A stretch of DNA of 64,000 bases, from contig NZ_SJPM01000008.1 in NCBI RefSeq assembly GCF_007859915.1, forward strand, positions 96,188 to 160,187. Direction: 5' to 3'. Both the position numbers and the translations under genes were made by a program. The notes under the pieces are model-generated. The model worked only from the letters and a program-made list of their open reading frames with translations. It made no database searches and was not told the DNA's origin. Shown here one piece after another: positions 9,316-18,113 of the stretch (the first letter of the stretch is position 1; each line of letters begins with the position of its first letter). The DNA comes from Neorhodopirellula pilleata (GTDB taxonomy: Bacteria > Planctomycetota > Planctomycetia > Pirellulales > Pirellulaceae).

Positions 9316-9876
9316 TTAATCCTCCAAAACTTCGGCTTCGCGATTCTTGGCGGCTTCGCTGACCGACGCTTCGAATTTCTTGGTTAGTTCTTGAACTTGT
9401 TCTTTGCAACGATCGCGATCGTCTTCGCTCATCTCTTTATCCTTTTCGGCCGTGTCGGCGGCCTTGTTGGCATCTCGGCGAATGTTGCGAATCGAAACCT
9501 TGGCTTCTTCACTGAGTTCCTTGATCCGCGAAACCATTTTCTTGCGAACTTCGGTCGACAACGGAGGCACGTTCAAGCGGATTACGCGGCCGTCGTTTTG
9601 GGGATTCAGTCCGAGATCGCCGGCGACGATCGCTTTCTCGATGTCCTTGATTGTACCTGCGTCGTACGGGCGAATCAAAATTTGTTGCGGTTCCGGCGTC
9701 CCGATCGACGCGAGTTGTTTCAGCGGCGTGTACGAACCGTAAGCTTCGACTTTGATCGAATCCACCAAACCGGGGTTAGCGCGGCCGGTGCGAATGCCCG
9801 CTAGGTTGTGGGACAGGACCGCCACGGCTTTGTCCATCCGCTCTTCGGCGTCCACGAGGATTTCATCGCTGGTCAT
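9316..9876 (-). CDS. frr: Ribosome recycling factor
   Basis: A 186-residue protein of standard RRF length. It begins MTSDEILVDAEERMDKAV and contains the conserved AGIRTGRANPGLVD segment, the IRPYD loop, NPQNDGRVIRLNVPPL and the C-terminal helix EEAKVSIRNIRRDAN. With EF-G it splits post-termination ribosomes in the cytoplasm. It lies 24 bases downstream of pyrH, the common bacterial pyrH-frr order, and five bases before the zinc-ribbon membrane protein. Upstream AAAGGAGAT-like bases near 9885-9890 fit the ATG at 9876. Confidence 0.98.
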   Translation of the reverse strand: MTSDEILVDAEERMDKAVAVLSHNLAGIRTGRANPGLVDSIKVEAYGSYTPLKQLASIGTPEPQQILIRPYDAGTIKDIEKAIVAGDLGLNPQNDGRVIRLNVPPLSTEVRKKMVSRIKELSEEAKVSIRNIRRDANKAADTAEKDKEMSEDDRDRCKEQVQELTKKFEASVSEAAKNREAEVLED

Positions 9877-9900
9877 CTTGGGTATCTCCTAAAGGTGGGG

Positions 9901-10677
9901 TCATGAACGGGAAGTTTGAGCGTCAGCCGGATCTCCGATCCAGGTACCGACGGTTTCACCGCGGACGGCTTTGACGATGTTGCCGTCGCGTTTGAAATTA
10001 AACACTAAAATCGGCTTGCGATGTTCACTGCACAAAGCGATTGCGGTCGCATCCATCACGCGAAGATTTTTCGACATGACGTCCTGGTAGGTGAGTTGAT
10101 CGTACAGCACCGCGTGCGGATTGGTTTCCGGGTCGTCGCTGTAAACCCCGTCGACTCTCGTCGCCTTCAAAATCACGTCCGCATCGACTTCGAGTGCCCT
10201 TTGGGCAGCGGCGGTGTCGGTCGTCACATATGGGCTGCCGATGCCGCCCGATAGGATCACAATTCGGCCCTTTTCCAAGTGCCGGATCGCGCGTCGCCGG
10301 ATAAACTTTTCAGCGACTCGATCGACCGGCAAGGCACTCATCACTCGCGTCGGCAGCCCGATGTGTTCCAACGCGTCCTGGAGCGCAAGCGAATTGATCA
10401 CCGTGGCGAGCATCCCCATGTAGTGAGCGGTCGCTTCATGGACGGCATGATTGGCCCCCGAAAACTGGGCACCTCGAAGGATATTGCCTCCGCCATTGAC
10501 GATCGCAATTTGGCAGCCGGTCTCGTGAGCTTGCTTAATTTGGCGGGCGATCGTCGACATCTCCGCCCCGCTGATGCCGCGTTTACCCGACTCGGCGAGG
10601 CTCTCACCGCTGAGTTTCAAAATGACGCGGCGATAACGTAAGTCAGACGGCGGAGAGACGGGCGGGTTTTCGGACAC
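9901..10677 (-). CDS. pyrH: Uridylate kinase (UMP kinase)
   Basis: A 258-residue hexameric amino-acid-kinase-fold enzyme that phosphorylates UMP to UDP with ATP in pyrimidine synthesis. Visible motifs are the N-terminal LKLSGESL, the NGGGN loop with IVNGGGNILRG, the TTDTAAAQRALE helix, the KATRVDGVYSDDP segment and the DATAIALC motif near the end. The start is GTG at 10677; an extra N-terminal stretch of about 15 residues (SENPPVSPPSD) precedes the core, and no good ribosome-binding site is visible. It is followed by frr. rpsB and tsf, often upstream in bacteria, are not adjacent; an RND pump gene lies there instead. Confidence 0.97.
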   Translation of the reverse strand: MSENPPVSPPSDLRYRRVILKLSGESLAESGKRGISGAEMSTIARQIKQAHETGCQIAIVNGGGNILRGAQFSGANHAVHEATAHYMGMLATVINSLALQDALEHIGLPTRVMSALPVDRVAEKFIRRRAIRHLEKGRIVILSGGIGSPYVTTDTAAAQRALEVDADVILKATRVDGVYSDDPETNPHAVLYDQLTYQDVMSKNLRVMDATAIALCSEHRKPILVFNFKRDGNIVKAVRGETVGTWIGDPADAQTSRS

Positions 10678-10830
10678 GGGTGGGGTAAATCAAAAAACGA
10701 GGGAATGGGTGAATCGCACTGCAATCTATAACCATAACGCGTTGATCGAAAATTTAGAACATGGGCTCCGTAAAACTAGTCGCCTGTTACGGCGTAGCTC
10801 GCGCGCAGCGAAACTCGCCTAGAGAGCTAT

Positions 10831-10865
10831 TGCCGGGTCTTCGCTATCGCTGCGACCCAGCCTAC
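10831..10865. repeat. Palindromic repeat, family B (CCGGGTC...GACCCAGCCTAC), copy 1
   Basis: A 35-base element: TGCCGGGTCTTCGC, a short centre TATC, then GCTGCGACCCAGCCTAC. It can fold on itself (GGGTC pairs with GACCC) and recurs nearly unchanged at 60291-60324, and in the opposite orientation at 16969-17010 and 60049-60090. It lies in the 201-base gap between pyrH and the RND gene, close to the 3' end of the latter. Confidence 0.7.
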
Positions 10866-10878
10866 GTTTCGGCTCAGC

Positions 10879-13800
10879 CTATTCCTGGATCTCGACGAAC
10901 GAAATGCCCAGGGATTGCAGGGCAAAAAGGTAAAGCATGTACAAGACCGGTACGAGCAACAGCACCAATACCGTCGCGACCATCAAACCGAACGCGAGAC
11001 TTGTCGCCATCGGAATCAACAGCTGAGCCTGAAACGAAGTCTCGGTCAGTAGCGGCATCAATCCCGCGATGGTCGTCAAACTCGTTAACATGATCGGACG
11101 GAAACGACGCCGACCGGATTCCAACAATGCCTCAACCGGTTTCACCCCGGCTCGTACCCGCGAATTAATAAAGTCGATCAAAACGATCGAATCATTGACG
11201 ACGACTCCCGCGAGGGCGACCAAGCCGAACATGCTAAACAGTGTTAATGGCAAACCCAACAACGCGTGTCCCCAAACCGCACCGATCATGCCGAACGGAA
11301 TGATCGCCAAGATCAACAGCGGCTGCGCGTAAGAGCGGAACTGCAAGACCAACAACACGAACATGCACAGAATCGCGACCGTGAAACCGACCATCAAACT
11401 GCCCACCGATTCGCGGCTCTGTTCCTGTTGGCCTTCCCAACGCAACGATACATTGGGAAATGCCCGACTGAACTCGGGAAGATAATCGGATTTCAATTGG
11501 GAAATGATCAAGTCAGCGTTGGCGGTCGTTTCATCCAGGTCGGCCGCGATTGTGATGCTGCGTTGTTGATCGACGCGATTGATTTCCGAAAAACCTCGCT
11601 CCAGATCAATCTCCGCCAGCTCACCGATGGGACGCTGCATTCCGTCGGCACCACTGACTTGGATTTCGCGAAAGTTGACCAGCGATGCACGTTCGTCTTG
11701 CGGATACCGAACCATCAACTTGACTTCGTGGCGACCACGTTGCAAACGCATCACCTCGGCCCCGTAATAGGTATTGCGAACGGTGCGACCCAAGTCCGTC
11801 GGCGTAACACCGGTCGCGAGAGCCTTATCTTTGACACGAAACTGAAACTCCCATTTACCGGGAGTATTGTCGTCGGAAATATCGTAAACGCCTGCGAACT
11901 GCCCCAGACGGCTTTTCATCGTTTCGGTGGCCTTGAGTAACTCGTTGACGTTTTCACTCGAGGCGAGCAATTTAAATTCAATCGGTTTGCCGCCCGGCCC
12001 AACACCAACGCTTCCGAACGTCATCTTTTCGACGCCGGGAATCTCGCCGACCGCAATGCGCCAACGATTGAGTAGCTCATCGCTATGAATGTTGCGAATC
12101 TTGGTATCGTGCAACTCGACGAACAACTGACCCGCGTTACTGCCGTTGTTGTTCTGGCCACCCATCGGACCTTGCAGATTGGCGATCGCGCCGACTTCGC
12201 GAAACGCCAATCGTACCGGACCGACATAGCCTCCTTGGGGCGGCGGATAGAGGGCCTCGATCGTCGAGTTTTCTGCGTCCGCCCGTTCGGTTGCGATCTC
12301 GCGACTCACCTGAGCTAGCGCCTTCTCCATTCGGCGGGTCGCCAATTCGGTAGCCTTCGAGGGCGTGCCGTTGGGAAACACGACGGTGGCCTGCAGGTAA
12401 TTGTTGTCCGATTTGGGGAATAGAATCGTCTTGACGATCCCGCCGCGAACCATCCCGAACGTGCCAATCAACATCCCGATCGCAACGGCGATGGGGAGCA
12501 CGGGATTTCTCAATCCGAAGTGCAAGGAGGGGACGTAAACATGTTCGGCGAACCATTCCATCGCGTCGCTGGCATGAGAGTTGATCCAAACCAACAACAG
12601 CATGAACGGTCGCAACGGATAGGTGATGATCGCAGCCAAACGAAAGAACCCCGAGTGCGAGTGCGCCAAGTGGCACGGCAACACAAACGTGCTTTCCCAC
12701 AGCGAGATGATCAACATCGCGATCACCGCGAACGGGATCACAGCCATGAACTTGCCCATCACCCCGGAAACAAAGAACATCGGCGAGAACGCGATCACCG
12801 TCGTCGCGATCGACGCGGCCACACTGGGCAACACCTCGGTCGCGCCGTCGACCGATGCCTCCATCATCGACTTGCCCATTTGTCGGTGTGCGTAGATGTT
12901 CTCACCGATCACGATCGCGTCATCGACCACGATCCCGAGCGCAATCAAGAAAGAGAACAGCGACAACATGTTGAGCGTTTGTTCGCCGTAAGCCAAAAAC
13001 GCGCCGGCACCCAAGATCGAGATCGGAATCCCCATCGCGACCCAAAACGCCAATCGAACCTCGAGGAAGAACGCCAATACCAAGAACACCAACGCGAGAC
13101 CCTGGGCACCGTTTCGAAGCAGCAGCGACATGCGGTCACGGACGTCGGTGCTGGTGTCGCCCCAAACCACGAAACGGTATCCCGGTGGCAGCTCGGCTTC
13201 GTCGACGTAGCCACGCACGTCGTCGACTAATTCCAATAAGTCTTCACTCTTGGTGCGTTGAACGTTGACGATCACGGCGGGTTCACCATTGATCTCGCCC
13301 GCCGCCGTAATGTCTTCAAACTCGTCGCGCACTTCGCCCAAATCGCCGACCGTCAGAACAACGCCGCCGGCTTGCGTGATCAATGGGATTTTTTCAATGT
13401 CGGGACCGATTCGTCCCTTGTTCTTGGCCCGCAAGAGGATCTCTTGGCCGCGTGACTTCAACTGTCCGCCCGGTAATTCCACGTTATGACTTCGAATCAT
13501 CGCGGCGACTTGCTCGAGTGTTAAGCCATAAGAACGCAGCGTCGCCTCGGGGATCTCCACGTCGATTTGATAAGGTCGCGTCCCCATCAATTCGGCGACC
13601 GAAACCGACGGCAGCAATAACAACTCCGAACGAACCTTTTCGGCCACTTCACGAAGCGCCAATTCGCCCCGGCGGGTGCGATCGTCCGGGCCAACGACTC
13701 CAACGCGGATCGCCGTATCGCGGAATGTAATCTGCTCGACTTGAGGGTCCTCAGCCAAGTCAGGAAAACTCGGGATCCGATCGACTTCGCGGTCAATTTC

Positions 13801-14124
13801 CGCCATGACTTTTTGGACGTCTTTAACGTCGGTACGCAATTCGGCGAGAACGTAGCCGGTGCCCTCCATCGCGATCGACGTGACCTTCTTGATTCCGTCG
13901 ATCGATCGGATGGCCTCTTCAATTTTTTGACAAATGGCTTCCTCGGTGTCTTGCGGTGTCGCGCCAGGATAGGGCACCGACACCATCACGACTTCCAATT
14001 CGAATTCGGGAAACACCTCCCGACGCATCGAGTAGAACGCGCCAGCGCCGATCAACATCAACGCGAGCATCAACACGTTCATTCCCGGTGCGTTGTGGAT
14101 CGCCCATGAAATGGCACGTTTCAT
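10879..14124 (-). CDS. RND-family efflux permease (AcrB/HAE1-like)
   Basis: A 1081-residue inner-membrane pump, normal for RND permeases. It has an N-terminal membrane segment, two large periplasmic loops (about 40-330 and 560-860) and two six-helix membrane bundles. The proton-relay DD pair is seen in GIVVDDAIVIGEN near residue 400. The second half repeats the pattern with ALAGVVVNDSIVLID. It exports small molecules using the proton gradient, through the adaptor encoded just upstream. Its start overlaps the adaptor gene's stop (ATGA). It is probably controlled by the TetR-family gene that opens the operon. No outer-membrane TolC partner gene is adjacent. The substrate is unknown; nothing marks it as a metal (CusA) pump. 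Confidence 0.93.
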   Translation of the reverse strand: MKRAISWAIHNAPGMNVLMLALMLIGAGAFYSMRREVFPEFELEVVMVSVPYPGATPQDTEEAICQKIEEAIRSIDGIKKVTSIAMEGTGYVLAELRTDVKDVQKVMAEIDREVDRIPSFPDLAEDPQVEQITFRDTAIRVGVVGPDDRTRRGELALREVAEKVRSELLLLPSVSVAELMGTRPYQIDVEIPEATLRSYGLTLEQVAAMIRSHNVELPGGQLKSRGQEILLRAKNKGRIGPDIEKIPLITQAGGVVLTVGDLGEVRDEFEDITAAGEINGEPAVIVNVQRTKSEDLLELVDDVRGYVDEAELPPGYRFVVWGDTSTDVRDRMSLLLRNGAQGLALVFLVLAFFLEVRLAFWVAMGIPISILGAGAFLAYGEQTLNMLSLFSFLIALGIVVDDAIVIGENIYAHRQMGKSMMEASVDGATEVLPSVAASIATTVIAFSPMFFVSGVMGKFMAVIPFAVIAMLIISLWESTFVLPCHLAHSHSGFFRLAAIITYPLRPFMLLLVWINSHASDAMEWFAEHVYVPSLHFGLRNPVLPIAVAIGMLIGTFGMVRGGIVKTILFPKSDNNYLQATVVFPNGTPSKATELATRRMEKALAQVSREIATERADAENSTIEALYPPPQGGYVGPVRLAFREVGAIANLQGPMGGQNNNGSNAGQLFVELHDTKIRNIHSDELLNRWRIAVGEIPGVEKMTFGSVGVGPGGKPIEFKLLASSENVNELLKATETMKSRLGQFAGVYDISDDNTPGKWEFQFRVKDKALATGVTPTDLGRTVRNTYYGAEVMRLQRGRHEVKLMVRYPQDERASLVNFREIQVSGADGMQRPIGELAEIDLERGFSEINRVDQQRSITIAADLDETTANADLIISQLKSDYLPEFSRAFPNVSLRWEGQQEQSRESVGSLMVGFTVAILCMFVLLVLQFRSYAQPLLILAIIPFGMIGAVWGHALLGLPLTLFSMFGLVALAGVVVNDSIVLIDFINSRVRAGVKPVEALLESGRRRFRPIMLTSLTTIAGLMPLLTETSFQAQLLIPMATSLAFGLMVATVLVLLLVPVLYMLYLFALQSLGISFVEIQE

Positions 14125-16067
14125 AATTGCGGTTCTCCGGCTTGAATATCGCTCGACGAGCCGTTTTCGCTACGGCCGTTCTCGCTGCGCTCGACGATGT
14201 CCGACGAAGCACGAACTGGCAACGTGTTGGATTGCAAACTGCCCAACGGCGAGACGATCACATACGAACCATTACCGAGTATATGGCCTGAGTCATTGTG
14301 ATTGGGGTCATTCATCTTGGGAACTTCGCAGATCCAAAACTGAGGTTCCGACTCGTTGTCAATGAAGGCGTCCGGAGCTGATTCAGGCACGAATCGGTCC
14401 ACGGGACGGACATCCTGAACGATCTGCAATTTTCCGGGAACCCATTTGGTGGGATCAAATCCTTTCTCCGCAAGAGCATCCGCCAAGGCTTTCTCGTCAT
14501 CGGCGGTTACCGCTGGTACCAGTTCCTTCACCGGAGCCTCAACGTTGATGGATGCTTCGCCGCTTTCCACCTTTTCGGCGACTTCCGCTTGCGATACGAG
14601 CGTCTCCAGGTCCAACGATACATCGAGGACGGATGCATCGGGAATGAATTGCCAAACGCGGTTTCCAGGCTTAAGCGATTCGCTGGGCAAGACGACCAAA
14701 TCCATCGCCGGCGACAGCTCAAGACTCAAGTTCACGAACATCCCGCGAACCAACGTCGTCGGACCGGCGACATTGGCTTCGCCATGGGTGCCGATCACTT
14801 TGCCATTGCGTTTGACGATAAATTGTTGCGGATGATCGACCACAATCCGCACCGGCACGGTACGGGTGGTTTCGTCCAATCCGATTCCGTCGTAGCCGAT
14901 CAGTTGGCCTCGCCATTGATAAGTCAAATCATCGCGACCGGACAACTGGTATCGCACTTGGACCGGGGTGGGCGGCAGTTGATAACCGCGAACCTGAGTT
15001 CCATCGGGTTGGGCGAGCACGAGATCTTCCGATCGGTTTTGGTTCAAAACCCAATACAACTGATCCGTTCGCAGGCTCGCGGCGACTTCGACTTTGGATG
15101 TGTCTTCCATCGTCACGACGGCGCTGCCGCGGGCGACGAAGGTATTTAACTCGGCCTGCTCGCTGACGATCACGCCGTCCATGGGTGCCTCGATTCGGGT
15201 CCGTTTCAAGTTGTTCTCGGCGGCCTCGAGCTGCATCTTGGCAAGCTGTTCGGCCGATTGCAAACGAATGCGACGCTTCTTGGCCAGTTCCATCTGATTC
15301 TGTAGCTGCAACAACTGCTGCTCCGCTTGCAAAAGCGCGCGACGAGCTTGGTCGAGTTCGCCTTGGCTGGCGAATTGGTCTGGCAACGCTTGACGTCGTT
15401 GCAATTCCCTTTGTTGCAGCTCGATGTCGGCCATTGCGAGCTCCTTGGACTTATCGGTGTTGGCCATCTCTTGGTCGATTTCGGCCAATGCCTCGTATTC
15501 CTGTTGTTGCAATCGCCGCAACCTCTTGACCTCCAACTCATAATCGGTCGGGTCGATCACCATCAACATGTCGCCTTGCTTGACGAACTTGCCGGCTTCG
15601 CATTTCGCCGATTTCTCAACGATCTGGCCGGCAACCTCGGTTGCCAAGACGATCTCGCGATAGGGGACGACGGTGCCATCGGTGGTCAACTGCAGTTTCT
15701 GGCCGGTGCTCTCAAGCGAACGAACCGCTGCGACGTCGACCGCCGGTAAGGCAAACAGTCGTCCGGCCATCGTGTCATCGATCGGCGGACGCGATGGCGA
15801 CTCGTCAGTCCCTAAGCCGACGACCACTGCGGCGGCCACCCCGAGCAGAACGAACGGAACCACGAGATTGTAAAGCAGCCACACGGGTAAGTTACGAGTC
15901 GGCTTGATCGGTAGATCCATCGCCGGAGTCTCGCCATTGGCGGATACGCTCGGGTTTTTCACATCGGCGGGATAAGGCGAAGCCGGCTTGACCGGCGATC
16001 GCTCCGCTTTAGGTGCCGACTGTTGGGCGTCGCCGGCCATTCGTTCTTGAGTCGATTCGATGCTCAT
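14121..16067 (-). CDS. HlyD/AcrA-type membrane fusion protein (efflux adaptor)
   Basis: A 648-residue adaptor, clearly longer than the usual 350-450. A Pro/Lys-rich cytoplasmic N-terminus leads to a single membrane segment (about 62-87). Next come the biotinyl-lipoyl half (VPYREIVLATEVAGQIVEKS), a long alpha-hairpin rich in Gln/Glu (about 185-290) and the second lipoyl half (IEAPMDGVIVSEQAEL). Beta-barrel and membrane-proximal domains follow. From about residue 465 to the end there is extra sequence, Glu-rich then Ser/Gly/Asn-rich, not typical of the family. It links the RND permease to an outer-membrane channel. ATG 16067 is one base after the regulator's stop. Confidence 0.9.
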   Translation of the reverse strand: MSIESTQERMAGDAQQSAPKAERSPVKPASPYPADVKNPSVSANGETPAMDLPIKPTRNLPVWLLYNLVVPFVLLGVAAAVVVGLGTDESPSRPPIDDTMAGRLFALPAVDVAAVRSLESTGQKLQLTTDGTVVPYREIVLATEVAGQIVEKSAKCEAGKFVKQGDMLMVIDPTDYELEVKRLRRLQQQEYEALAEIDQEMANTDKSKELAMADIELQQRELQRRQALPDQFASQGELDQARRALLQAEQQLLQLQNQMELAKKRRIRLQSAEQLAKMQLEAAENNLKRTRIEAPMDGVIVSEQAELNTFVARGSAVVTMEDTSKVEVAASLRTDQLYWVLNQNRSEDLVLAQPDGTQVRGYQLPPTPVQVRYQLSGRDDLTYQWRGQLIGYDGIGLDETTRTVPVRIVVDHPQQFIVKRNGKVIGTHGEANVAGPTTLVRGMFVNLSLELSPAMDLVVLPSESLKPGNRVWQFIPDASVLDVSLDLETLVSQAEVAEKVESGEASINVEAPVKELVPAVTADDEKALADALAEKGFDPTKWVPGKLQIVQDVRPVDRFVPESAPDAFIDNESEPQFWICEVPKMNDPNHNDSGHILGNGSYVIVSPLGSLQSNTLPVRASSDIVERSENGRSENGSSSDIQAGEPQL

Positions 16068-16068
16068 G

Positions 16069-16923
16069 TCACGGACAATCTTTCGTCGAGTTGCGTTCTT
16101 GAATTTCTATCGTTTGGCGAGTTTCAATCCGCTCGCCGGATTCCATCGCGGCGCGGTGTTCAGGCAAACTTCGGTTGCCGCAAGCCGCCAAGGTCGTCGC
16201 CGTGATATGGCGACCGAGTGATTCCACGGTATAATGTCTCGCCCGGATCTCCGGTGCAATCAATTGTTCCATTACGGGGCGCCCGATCCGGTAATACAAA
16301 CACTGCCCGACCACCCCGAGTGCCATTTGAGGCACCATCGCCTCGGTACGCCAAGCGTTCGCCGAGACTTTATCCTTATCCTTGACCTCAATGGCGGGTA
16401 ACAGGTCACCGATTGTTTGGCAGAGGGCGTCGTAGAGCGGTTGAAAATATTCACGCACCATTTCTTCCAAGGCCGCTGTGGGGTGCTGCATCTCTCGCAT
16501 CATCAGCTGCGCCTCCCAGCCCTTCTCATCACCCGCCAACATGCGTGACAAGAGGGTGCGAACGAGCCGAAACAACGTTTCTTCGGCGGGGGCTTCGCCC
16601 AAGATCGGCGCGGGAAACTCCCGCTCCCGCTGATGTCGGATCTTGGCGATGACGGCGCGATAAAGCCCCATCTTATCGCCGAAGTAGTAACTCACCGCCG
16701 CCACATTCACGCCAGCACGTTTGGCAATCTCTCGAACCGGTGCCCGATCGAAACCGCGATGGGCGAACACGGGCCCCGCCGCGACGAGCAAACGCTCGGC
16801 AGGATCAGGAAGCGTCGCGGACGCGTTTTGCCGGGAAACGGTGGTTTGCGAGGAAGGCAAAAGAAGAGTGAGGAGTGAGGAGTGAGGAGTGAAAGCTCTG
16901 GCAGTTTGACTGAAATACGCCAA
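16069..16923 (-). CDS. TetR/AcrR-family regulator with CecR-type (DUF1956) C-domain
   Basis: Up to 284 residues. The N-terminal helix-turn-helix reads VREIAKRAGVNVAAVSYYFGDK, the classic TetR pattern. The C-terminal domain has MMREMQHPTAALEEM and MALGVVGQCLYYRIGRP, characteristic of the CecR/YbiH group, which often control efflux genes. It is the first gene of a regulator-adaptor-pump operon. The start is uncertain: the frame opens right after a TAA and has only TTG candidates (16923 and 16860), with no strong ribosome-binding site. Between them lies a GAGTGAG heptamer repeat that is translated as a Ser/Leu-rich stretch. A perfect 14-bp palindrome at 16941-16954 is a likely self-operator. Confidence 0.85.
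   Translation of the reverse strand: MAYFSQTARAFTPHSSLLTLLLPSSQTTVSRQNASATLPDPAERLLVAAGPVFAHRGFDRAPVREIAKRAGVNVAAVSYYFGDKMGLYRAVIAKIRHQREREFPAPILGEAPAEETLFRLVRTLLSRMLAGDEKGWEAQLMMREMQHPTAALEEMVREYFQPLYDALCQTIGDLLPAIEVKDKDKVSANAWRTEAMVPQMALGVVGQCLYYRIGRPVMEQLIAPEIRARHYTVESLGRHITATTLAACGNRSLPEHRAAMESGERIETRQTIEIQERNSTKDCP
16866..16892. repeat. Heptamer tandem repeat (GAGTGAG)
   Basis: About four consecutive GAGTGAG units, the last ending GAGTGAA, lie within the first codons of the longest TetR-family frame. Seven is not a multiple of three, so gain or loss of one unit would change the frame upstream of the helix-turn-helix if translation starts at 16923. Confidence 0.75.
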
Positions 16924-16940
16924 AAGTTAAACACCTGTTT

Positions 16941-16954
16941 GAAACAATTGTTTC
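16941..16954. promoter_or_regulatory. Perfect 14-bp palindrome, probable TetR-family operator
   Basis: GAAACAATTGTTTC is its own reverse complement. After one mismatch on each side the dyad continues for a few more bases (TT...AA). It sits 18 bases upstream of the longest possible regulator start and about 160 bases upstream of the divergent SGNH gene. This is where a self-regulating TetR repressor usually binds. Function is inferred from position and symmetry. Confidence 0.55.
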
Positions 16955-16968
16955 GAAACGTCAAGTTC

Positions 16969-17010
16969 GTAGGCTGGGTCGGAGCCGCTTCGGCGCAGAC
17001 CCGGCACTAG
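16969..17010. repeat. Palindromic repeat, family B, copy 2
   Basis: Reads GTAGGCTGGGTC, a centre GGAGCCGCTTCGGCG, then CAGACCCGGCACTAG. It is the inverted orientation of copies 1 and 4, with a diverged centre. It lies in the divergent gap between the TetR-family and SGNH hydrolase genes. Confidence 0.65.
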
Positions 17011-17112
17011 CGCTGCAAAACTGGCTGGCTGGACCAGCCCCCTTAGGAAGCGTTTGCGCCTACAATGCCGCAGTTGTGATTTCCGTGTTACCGTTCGAAA
17101 GTGAGAGTTGAG

Positions 17113-17892
17113 ATGATCCAAATAGGTTCGAAATTTATTCGATGGTCCGCCTTGGTCCTACTTGGTCAAGCGTTTCTGGCGACATCTGGAACGGCCGAAC
17201 CTCCCCAAGCGACCCAGCCCCAGCCTGTGAAAGCCCAACCCGCGAAAGCCCAGCCTGCCAAACGGGCTCCCAATCCGGCGATGACGCTGCCAAAGGTCGA
17301 TCCGTCGTTGCCCAACGTGTTGTTGATCGGCGACAGCATTTCGATCGGTTACACCGTCGCCACCCGGGAGGCTCTCCAGGGGGAGGCGAACGTTTATCGC
17401 CCCTTAACCAATTGCGGTCCCACCACCCGCGGACTCGAAGGGCTCGATAAATGGCTGGGCGATACGAAGTGGGACGTGATCCATTTCAACTTCGGTTTGC
17501 ACGATTTGAAGTACATGGGGCCGGGCGGGCAAAACTTGGCGGATCCGGATCAGCCCAACAGCCACGTGCAAGTCGGCATCGAAGACTACGAAGCGAACAT
17601 CGAAACGATCGCCCGCCGCCTCAAAGCCACGGGTGCGAAAGTGATTTGGCGAGAGACGTCGCCGGTCCCCGACGGCGCCCGCGGTCGCATCGTCGGCCAG
17701 TCACGCCAATACAACGAGGCGGCTAAACGGGCGATCGAACGGGTAGGGGGAATCACGATCGATCCGTTTTATTCCTTCGCAGTCGAACATGCCGACTTGC
17801 AAAAGAAAGCCGACGTGCACTACACGCCTGAAGGCTCCAAAGTCTTGGGTGATCATGTCGCCGAAGTGATTCGTCAATCGTTAAAGAAGTGA
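17113..17892 (+). CDS. Secreted SGNH/GDSL-family hydrolase
   Basis: I choose ATG 17113 (259 residues), which has GAGAG six bases upstream, over the in-frame GTG at 17101. A signal peptide (about 1-28, hydrophobic WSALVLLGQAFLA) is followed by a Lys-Ala-Gln-Pro repeat linker (KAQPAKAQPAK). The catalytic domain shows block I LLIGDSISIG (nucleophile Ser), block III-like FNFGLHDLK and the terminal DVHYTPEG with the Asp-His pair. Such enzymes are serine esterases or acetyl-esterases on carbohydrates or lipids, probably periplasmic here. The Asn usual in block III (GxND) is replaced by LHD. It is a single gene, ending in a terminator-like hairpin. Confidence 0.85.
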   Translation: MIQIGSKFIRWSALVLLGQAFLATSGTAEPPQATQPQPVKAQPAKAQPAKRAPNPAMTLPKVDPSLPNVLLIGDSISIGYTVATREALQGEANVYRPLTNCGPTTRGLEGLDKWLGDTKWDVIHFNFGLHDLKYMGPGGQNLADPDQPNSHVQVGIEDYEANIETIARRLKATGAKVIWRETSPVPDGARGRIVGQSRQYNEAAKRAIERVGGITIDPFYSFAVEHADLQKKADVHYTPEGSKVLGDHVAEVIRQSLKK

Positions 17893-17922
17893 TATTCACG
17901 GGCACTCGCGGCGCTCTACTCC

Positions 17923-17960
17923 AACCCGCTTCGATAGCGGGTTTCGCATTTTGGTTTTTC
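17923..17960 (+). terminator. Rho-independent-like terminator after the SGNH gene
   Basis: The stem AACCCGCT / AGCGGGTT (8 bp) has a TCGAT loop and is followed by CGCATTTTGGTTTTTC. It lies 30 bases after the SGNH stop. The T-rich stretch is split, so strength is uncertain. Confidence 0.55.
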
Positions 17961-18113
17961 TAGGAATCAGGGGAACTCGCGTCCGACAGCGTTTTGAAAC
18001 GCTGATGACGCCTGAATTTAATAAAAATATTGAGTCGAGTGAATTCTTGTCCCTCTGATACCGATTAGCAGTGATATGCGGGTCTTGTGTTCACTGTCTT
18101 AAGAAATGCGTAG

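Noticed and set aside
9316..9409. Start of the zinc-ribbon gene at 9409, inside frr.
   Set aside because: It would overlap frr by 94 bases, while TTG 9310 has a GGAGG at proper distance and starts exactly at the zinc ribbon.
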